Positions 54,841 through 64,000 of a stretch of DNA of 64,000 nt are shown here, in pieces; within the stretch, counting starts at the first letter, position 1, and every line of letters starts with the position of its first letter. The stretch spans positions 1 through 64,000 of the forward strand of contig RFFP01000013.1 of NCBI GenBank assembly GCA_003696155.1. The letters are read 5' to 3'. The notes beneath the pieces were generated by a model. The model ran no database searches, had not been told where the DNA came from, and was given only the letters and a program-made list of their open reading frames with translations. A program made the translations under genes and the position numbers. The DNA is from Acidobacteriota bacterium. Its GTDB lineage: Bacteria > Aquificota > Aquificia > Aquificales > Aquificaceae.

Positions 54841-55410
54841 TTAAACCTGGGCATTACAAAAGTTCATACTCTCATCCAAGCCAAACTCCAAGATTCTTAG
54901 GATACACAGGCTCGCCCTCTCAAGGACCCTAGCTAAAGTTTCCTCCTCCTCCTTTTCAAAGGGTGAGAGTACGTACTCCACCACCTTGTTTTTGTCCCTT
55001 GGCCTACCTATGCCCACCTTAAGCCTTGGGAACCTCTGTGTCCTAATCTCCTTTATTATAGATTCGATGCCATGGTGTCCCCCAGAACTTCCCTCTAGGC
55101 GCAACCTAAGCTTACTCAAGGGAAGGTCTAGGTCATCGTACACCACAAGCATCTCTTCAGGTTCTATTTTATACTCTTCCAAAAGGTTTAGGACGGCAAG
55201 ACCCGAGTTGTTCATATAGGTCTGGGGTTTGGAAAAGAGAACATCCCTCCCATAAAGGTTTACCTTATACAGGTGAGAGAGGCCCTCTTCCGTGTAAACT
55301 CTAACCTTCAACTTTTTTAATAGCTCGTCTACAACCATAAAGCCCACATTATGACGGGTCCTTTCGTACTTTTTACCAGGGTTGCCAAGCCCCACCACTA
55401 AGCGTATCAT
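54841..55410 (-). CDS. pth: Peptidyl-tRNA hydrolase
   Basis: VVGLGNPGKKYERTRHNVGF; PQTYMNNSG; VVYDDLDLP; GGHHGIESI. Confidence 0.96.
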   Translation of the reverse strand: MIRLVVGLGNPGKKYERTRHNVGFMVVDELLKKLKVRVYTEEGLSHLYKVNLYGRDVLFSKPQTYMNNSGLAVLNLLEEYKIEPEEMLVVYDDLDLPLSKLRLRLEGSSGGHHGIESIIKEIRTQRFPRLKVGIGRPRDKNKVVEYVLSPFEKEEEETLARVLERASLCILRILEFGLDESMNFCNAQV

Positions 55411-55976
55411 TCAGCGGCTGGAGCTTCCTCCACCTCAGGTTCAAGTACCACTGCTACCGTTTCCTCAGGAGAGTCCATTATCACACAACCTTCAGGCGGT
55501 GCTATATCCCTGACGTGTAGAACGTCCCCAAGTCCTAAGTTAGCTACGTTAACCACTATCTTATCTGGGAGCTTATCTATGGATGCCTTTATGGTAAGAC
55601 TGTGCATAACAGGCTCAAAGGTTCCGCCAAGACCCACACCGACCGGTGTGCCCACAAACTCTATGGGAACCTCCACCTCTATATCCTTAACGTGGGAAAC
55701 ATCCAGTAGGTCCACATGCATTGGGTTATCCCCAAGCCATCCCATCTGCACGTCCCTAAGAAGGCATAGCCTCTTTTCCCCGTTTATCTCCGCTTCTATG
55801 AGAAAGGTTTCACCGTAGGGCATGGACCTGAGGTCCTTAAGGCTTATGTACGCGTGAAGGTTCTCCACGTCTTTACCGTAAAGCTCTACGGGTATGTAAC
55901 CTTCCTTTCTTTTTGCCTTCAGCTCGCTCTTTCTCCCAATTCTTCTAGGCGTAAGCTTCACGCTGACCCTTTTCAT
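55407..55976 (-). CDS. rplY: 50S ribosomal protein L25 (CTC form)
   Basis: KRVSVKLTPRRIGRKSELKAKRKEGYIPVELYGKD; HVDLLDVSH; acidic C-terminus. Confidence 0.9.
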   Translation of the reverse strand: MKRVSVKLTPRRIGRKSELKAKRKEGYIPVELYGKDVENLHAYISLKDLRSMPYGETFLIEAEINGEKRLCLLRDVQMGWLGDNPMHVDLLDVSHVKDIEVEVPIEFVGTPVGVGLGGTFEPVMHSLTIKASIDKLPDKIVVNVANLGLGDVLHVRDIAPPEGCVIMDSPEETVAVVLEPEVEEAPAAE

Positions 55977-56009
55977 AACTTACCTCCATCATAAAACTAA
56001 AGAATTATA

Positions 56010-56945
56010 CTACACAAAAAGGGAGCTTATGGATTCTCCTTCGTGAGCCCGCTTTATAGATTCGGCTATCAGTGGAGCTGTCGAGACGACCCTTAGCTTT
56101 TCAAAGGTTTTATCTTCCAAGTTTAGCGTGTTTGTAACTATGACCTCTTCCACGGGGGAACCCTTTAACCTCTCTATGGCAGGACCGGAAAAAACCCCGT
56201 GGGTTGCCGCAACAAACACACCACTGGCACCCTTTGAAAGGAGAAGGTTGGTAGCGGAAACAACAGTTCCCGCAGTATCTACTATATCATCCACAATGAT
56301 GGCCTTCTTATCCTTTACATCCCCAACTATGTCTAGGACCTCAGCTACGTTAGGCTCAGGTCTACGCTTGTATATTATGGCTATACCGCACCCAAGCCTG
56401 TTGGCAAGGAGCCTGGCCCTTTCCACACCACCCGCATCCGGAGATACTACAACCTTATCACCGTCAACTCTGCCCTTTATATATTCATACAGTACGTTAA
56501 GTGCGTAAAGGTTATCCACCGGTATGTTAAAGAAGCCCTGTATCTGTGGCGAGTGAAGGTCAACTACTATGAGCCTCTGAGCTCCCGCAACGGTTAAGAG
56601 GTCAGCGATAAGCCTGGCGCTTATGGGAACCCTAGGCTTATCCTTCCTGTCCTGCCTTGAGTATGCGTAGTAGGGTATGACCGCGGTTATTCTGCCTGCA
56701 GAGGCTCTTTTAAGGGCATCCAAAATAAGTAGCAGCTCCATTATGTTCTCGTTCACCGGAGGACCGAGGGACTGAAGGACAAAGACATCCTCCCCCCTCA
56801 TAGACTCGTTTATCTTAACCCTTACCTCTCCATCGCTAAAACGACCAACAAGGGCGTCAGAAAGTGGTATGCCAAGATATTCAGAAACCTCTTGCGCAAG
56901 CTTGGGATTGCTGTTCCCAGTAATAAGCTTTATGTTGCCAAGCAT
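56010..56945 (-). CDS. prs: Ribose-phosphate pyrophosphokinase
   Basis: SDGEVRVKINESMRGEDVFVLQS; YYAYSRQDRK; VVSPDAGGVERAR; IIVDDIVDTAGT. Confidence 0.97.
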   Translation of the reverse strand: MLGNIKLITGNSNPKLAQEVSEYLGIPLSDALVGRFSDGEVRVKINESMRGEDVFVLQSLGPPVNENIMELLLILDALKRASAGRITAVIPYYAYSRQDRKDKPRVPISARLIADLLTVAGAQRLIVVDLHSPQIQGFFNIPVDNLYALNVLYEYIKGRVDGDKVVVSPDAGGVERARLLANRLGCGIAIIYKRRPEPNVAEVLDIVGDVKDKKAIIVDDIVDTAGTVVSATNLLLSKGASGVFVAATHGVFSGPAIERLKGSPVEEVIVTNTLNLEDKTFEKLRVVSTAPLIAESIKRAHEGESISSLFV

Positions 56946-56972
56946 GACTCACCTCTTCCTTTTAATGGAAAG

Positions 56973-57045
56973 CTGGGGTGCCTGGATTCGAACCAGGAGC
57001 CCCCGGATCCAAAGTCCGGTGCTCTGCCAGTTGAGCTACACCCCA
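56973..57045 (-). tRNA. tRNA-Gln (anticodon TTG)
   Basis: TGGGGTG...CACCCCA acceptor stem, anticodon arm CCGGA-CTTTGGA-TCCGG, T-loop GGTTCGAATCC; no encoded CCA. Confidence 0.93.
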
Positions 57046-57848
57046 TAGCTTTCCACACTGTAGAGCTTCCATCCTCTCAGCCTACATCCTAGCTCAACCT
57101 GGGAATTTGGCTCACCCACATAAAATACGCATGAGCCGCTCCCACTTACAAGGCTCCTAAAGCCTAAACCCTCTAAAAACCTAAGCACCTCACCCACTTC
57201 AGGGTAAAGCTCTGCCGCCAACAGCCCTAACCTATTCTCCAGCAGGCTCAGGTCTCCAATCCTTAAGCAATCTACTATTTTATCACTTGGAGGTACACCT
57301 GTCAACATATCCCTTTTTACCCTCCTGTAGACGTAAGATGTAGAAACCTTTACATCGGGACATATGACAACAAACCTCATCTTAGGAAGCTCTAATCTTT
57401 GCAACAGTTCCCCACGCCCTCTGCCTATAGCCCACCCGCAGTAAAGAAAGAAGGGTGCATCAGAGGATACATGGCCAGCTATACTATGGAGCTCTTCAAG
57501 GCTTAAGGGCTTACCCATAAGTTCGTTTATAGCTTTAAGGATCGTTGCCACGTTAGATGAGCCGCCACCAAGTCCACCACCTTCGGGTATGTTCTTCTGT
57601 ATGTATATGCGGTAGTTTATCTCCCTTCCCAACACCTCTTCCATCTTGCGCAGAGCCTTGTATACAAGGTTTTCCTCCATGGGTATGCCCGTGCTCGTCT
57701 CAATACTTAGGGGACCTTCTTCTATAAATACCTCATCAAAGAGGGATATGCTGTTGTAGACTGTGAAAACTTCATGGTAGCCGTCCGACCTCTTGCTAAG
57801 AAGCCAAAGCCCTAAGTTCAACTTCGCTGGCGAGAGAAACCTCCACAT
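57036..57848 (-). CDS. ispE: 4-diphosphocytidyl-2-C-methyl-D-erythritol kinase
   Basis: SPAKLNLGLWLLSKRSDGYHEV; NIPEGGGLGGGSSNVATIL; SGSGSCVF. Confidence 0.94.
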   Translation of the reverse strand: MWRFLSPAKLNLGLWLLSKRSDGYHEVFTVYNSISLFDEVFIEEGPLSIETSTGIPMEENLVYKALRKMEEVLGREINYRIYIQKNIPEGGGLGGGSSNVATILKAINELMGKPLSLEELHSIAGHVSSDAPFFLYCGWAIGRGRGELLQRLELPKMRFVVICPDVKVSTSYVYRRVKRDMLTGVPPSDKIVDCLRIGDLSLLENRLGLLAAELYPEVGEVLRFLEGLGFRSLVSGSGSCVFYVGEPNSQVELGCRLRGWKLYSVESYGV

Positions 57849-57938
57849 AGGTTTATATTTTAGCACTCCACCTAAAATTGATATTAAATAAGTTAATAAG
57901 CTTAAGTTTTATATGCTAAAATTTTTGTAGCTTACCTC

Positions 57939-57967
57939 TTGACAAGAGATAGGGATGTTAATATAAT
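57939..57967 (+). promoter_or_regulatory. Exact-consensus sigma70 promoter upstream of groESL
   Basis: TTGACA-N17-TATAAT. Confidence 0.85.
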
Positions 57968-58002
57968 ATTCCACCGTAAAAACACCAAGAAGGAGGTGAA
58001 AC

Positions 58003-58296
58003 ATGGCGAAACTGAGGCCTTTATATGACAAGGTTGTTGTAAGGAGGTTTGAGGAGCAGGAGCAGAAAACCGCCTCGGGTATAATCATACCCGATACAGC
58101 AAAGGAAAAACCCCAGATGGGGGAGGTTGTAGCGGTAGGAGAGGGAAAGCTCCTACAGAACGGTCAGCAGGTACCACCAAAGGTAAAGGTGGGGGACAGG
58201 GTAGTCTTCAACAAGTATGCCGGCACCGAGGTTGAGTTGAACGGCGAAAAGTACCTTATCATGTCAGAGGATGAAATTCTGGCTATAGTAGAATAA
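58003..58296 (+). CDS. groES: Co-chaperonin GroES
   Basis: [35 protein letters not shown]. Confidence 0.98.
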   Translation: MAKLRPLYDKVVVRRFEEQEQKTASGIIIPDTAKEKPQMGEVVAVGEGKLLQNGQQVPPKVKVGDRVVFNKYAGTEVELNGEKYLIMSEDEILAIVE

Positions 58297-59958
<1,662 letters not shown>

Positions 59959-59964
59959 AAGACC

Positions 59965-59990
59965 GGCCCCCTTCTATGGGGGCTTTTTTA
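59965..59990 (+). terminator. Rho-independent terminator after groEL
   Basis: GCCCCCTTCTATGGGGGCTTTTTTT. Confidence 0.9.
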
Positions 59991-60021
59991 AGTTTTTGAA
60001 GTGAAGTTCTTACTCAAGCAT

Positions 60022-62091
60022 CTACTCACGCTTAGCGCCTAAGAGCTCTACTAATCCTTTAACTATCTTTTCCTTGTCCTCTCCCAGAAGCACAAAACCG
60101 TTTTTCATACAGCATCTGTCCTGTGTACAAAGCAAACCTATGGACTTGACCTCATCCCCTACCTTAACCGTCTTACTTGCAGGGAGATAGTAGTAAGTTC
60201 CATCTGTGTAAAAATCACCACCGCTTAACTCTATCTCCATGCCATTTATCTTCAGCATCATCTTGCTATAAGCCTTACCCACATAAACGTCCACCTGCTC
60301 AAGGGATGATAGACTCTCATAGAGCTCTTTTAAAGAAAGGGATGCCGGCTCAAACTTCACATAGTCTTTAACCGTATAGCATTCATCGAAGGTTGCATAA
60401 GGACATTCCCTTCTGCAGTAGTCATGGTCTATTTTTTGGAATAGCTCACCGACCGCATAACCCTTCGAAGGCAGTATGTTTTCCTTCCCAAGCTTTGAGA
60501 GAAATCCTGACCTTTCCATCGCTTCTTTAACTGGACTTTTGACATTCACAAAAACAAGATTAACCCTTCTTTTCCGTAGGTCATCCAAAAAGTTTTCTAG
60601 GGCTTCAAGAGCGGTACCATCCATGTAGTTTATGGACTCCCCATCAACTACGAGATACTTTAGCGCTGGTTTTTCACTTACTATATATTCAAAATCTTGC
60701 AGAACATTTTCCACGTTGGCGTAATAGAGAGATGCCTCGGGCCTTACCATCTCTATCTGTGGACACGTGGGTATGTTATGAGCTTCTGCGTTTACGAAGG
60801 TCTTGCTTACAGGGTCCCTAGCCATCCTAACTATGCGAGGGTGCAGGCTCCTCCACAGAAAGAGGGAAAGGGAAAGGAACATCCCTATAAAGAGGGCATA
60901 GTCGGGCTTCATCACAAAGGACATGCCAAAGGTGGCTATGGCGGATATACCGTCGTAACGGTTTGTTTTCCAGAGATGGATAAAGTACTTGGGCTTTATC
61001 AGGTTTATGACTGCAGTTATGACCACTGCGGAGAGCACTGCCCTAGGTAGGTAGTACAGAAGAGGAGCGAGGAAGAATATGGTGGCTATCACAAAGCTTG
61101 CGCTTACTATGTTTGACATGCCAGTCTTTGCACCAGACTGGAAGTTTACAGCAGAACGAGAGAAAGAACCGCTCACAGGAAAACTTTTAAAGAAAGAGCC
61201 CAAGAGGTTTGCCAACCCTTGACCTATGAGCTCCTGGTTTACATCCAATCTCTGCTTTGTCTGACTTGCTATGACTTTAGCTATGGCATAGGCTTCCATA
61301 AAGCCTACTAGGGCAATTACGATTGCTTTTCCTACAAGCGTGTCCAACAGGTCTAGGTCTATGGATGGTAAGGAAGGAAAGGGAAGGCCTTTTGGGATTT
61401 CACCCACAACCTTTATACCGTAGTTTTCAAAGGAGAAGGCAAAGGAGAGAGCGGTAAAGAGGACCACAGTCAGAAGAGCGGAGGGGAAATTTCTGTAAAC
61501 CTTTCTTAACCCTACAATTAAGACTATGGATACAGCACCCACCACTAGGGTATAGGGATTGGTGTTTGTGAGGTTTTTCAGAATTTCGTATACGTTCTGG
61601 AATATGAGCTCTTTCTGCTCCACCTTTATGCCAAGGAGGGCAGGTACCTGTGTGGTAGCTATTATTATGGCTGCTGCGTTGGTAAAGCCGACCACCACTG
61701 CTTGGGAGACGAAGTTTACAAGAAAACCAAGCCTAAAAACACCCAAAATGAGCTGTACCGCACCCACGAGAAAGGCCATAAGTATGGCAAGCTCTATAAA
61801 CTTTTCTTCCCCAGGTTTTGCAAAACCTGACAGAGATACGAAGGTAAGAAAGGCAACTATGGCAACAGGTCCAGTGGCAAGCTGAGCGGAGCTTCCAAAA
61901 AGGGCGGCTACTATAACGGGTATGGAAGCTGCGTAAAGACCGTACACTGGAGGAAGACCAGCTATGAGGGCATAAGCCATGGACTGGGGCACCAAAACCA
62001 CCGCAACGGTAAGACCAGCTATAAAGTCAGATGCGAAGGTTTGCCTGTTATAGACCTTTAGCCATTTTAGGAAAGGGAAAAACCTTTCCAT
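60022..62091 (-). CDS. SulP-family anion transporter with STAS domain and Cys-rich C-terminal extension
   Basis: GLTVAVVLVPQSMAYALIAGLPPVYGLYAA; STAS VDGESINYMDGTALEALENFLDDLRKR. Confidence 0.92.
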   Translation of the reverse strand: MERFFPFLKWLKVYNRQTFASDFIAGLTVAVVLVPQSMAYALIAGLPPVYGLYAASIPVIVAALFGSSAQLATGPVAIVAFLTFVSLSGFAKPGEEKFIELAILMAFLVGAVQLILGVFRLGFLVNFVSQAVVVGFTNAAAIIIATTQVPALLGIKVEQKELIFQNVYEILKNLTNTNPYTLVVGAVSIVLIVGLRKVYRNFPSALLTVVLFTALSFAFSFENYGIKVVGEIPKGLPFPSLPSIDLDLLDTLVGKAIVIALVGFMEAYAIAKVIASQTKQRLDVNQELIGQGLANLLGSFFKSFPVSGSFSRSAVNFQSGAKTGMSNIVSASFVIATIFFLAPLLYYLPRAVLSAVVITAVINLIKPKYFIHLWKTNRYDGISAIATFGMSFVMKPDYALFIGMFLSLSLFLWRSLHPRIVRMARDPVSKTFVNAEAHNIPTCPQIEMVRPEASLYYANVENVLQDFEYIVSEKPALKYLVVDGESINYMDGTALEALENFLDDLRKRRVNLVFVNVKSPVKEAMERSGFLSKLGKENILPSKGYAVGELFQKIDHDYCRRECPYATFDECYTVKDYVKFEPASLSLKELYESLSSLEQVDVYVGKAYSKMMLKINGMEIELSGGDFYTDGTYYYLPASKTVKVGDEVKSIGLLCTQDRCCMKNGFVLLGEDKEKIVKGLVELLGAKRE

Positions 62092-62130
62092 AAGGTTTTT
62101 ATTTTAGCATGAGTGAAATATAATAGCCAT

Positions 62131-64000
<1,870 letters not shown>

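Noticed and set aside
57859-57890. TTAGCACTC upstream of groES, resembling the left half of CIRCE
   Set aside because: No matching GAGTGCTAA at 9-bp spacing; it lies at the start of divergent ispE and before the groES promoter

Overview
The window is a compact, mostly housekeeping bacterial chromosome segment. Protein sequence style and gene content (split operons, many 1-4 bp gene overlaps, lysine/glutamate-rich proteins) suggest a thermophilic Aquificales-type organism such as Hydrogenobacter/Thermocrinis; this is inference and no database was searched. Recognisable blocks: nuoL(partial)-nuoM-nuoN; a PLD-HerA-type ATPase fusion; secF-TPR-glyS-ppsA-pilMNOQ chained by 4-bp overlaps and followed by two pilin genes; a convergent minor-pilin operon (FimT/PilV/PilW/PilX-like) with what looks like a decayed second copy beside it; tpx; mog; a remnant of a metal-ABC (TroA/ZnuA-type) binding protein; hfq-hflX-purA; nadE, argD, cimA, ctpA, tsaD; fmt-ribD; eno; uppS-cdsA-pmbA; an OppA-like gene; dxr-kdsD-ppa-pth-rplY-prs-tRNA-Gln-ispE; groES-groEL; a SulP transporter; a nitrilase-family gene; and pyrG (partial). 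The observations most worth follow-up are: (1) the single-gene PLD+HerA ATPase fusion; (2) the decayed duplicate minor-pilin operon and an 11-bp phased GTGAA repeat seen at three pilin promoter regions; (3) ispE, whose stop codon is formed by nucleotides U8-A9-G10 of the downstream tRNA-Gln; (4) a symmetric TATAAT palindrome between eno and its divergent neighbour; (5) the metal-ABC remnant, which retains a near-consensus promoter. No CRISPR array, rRNA or intact IS element was seen.
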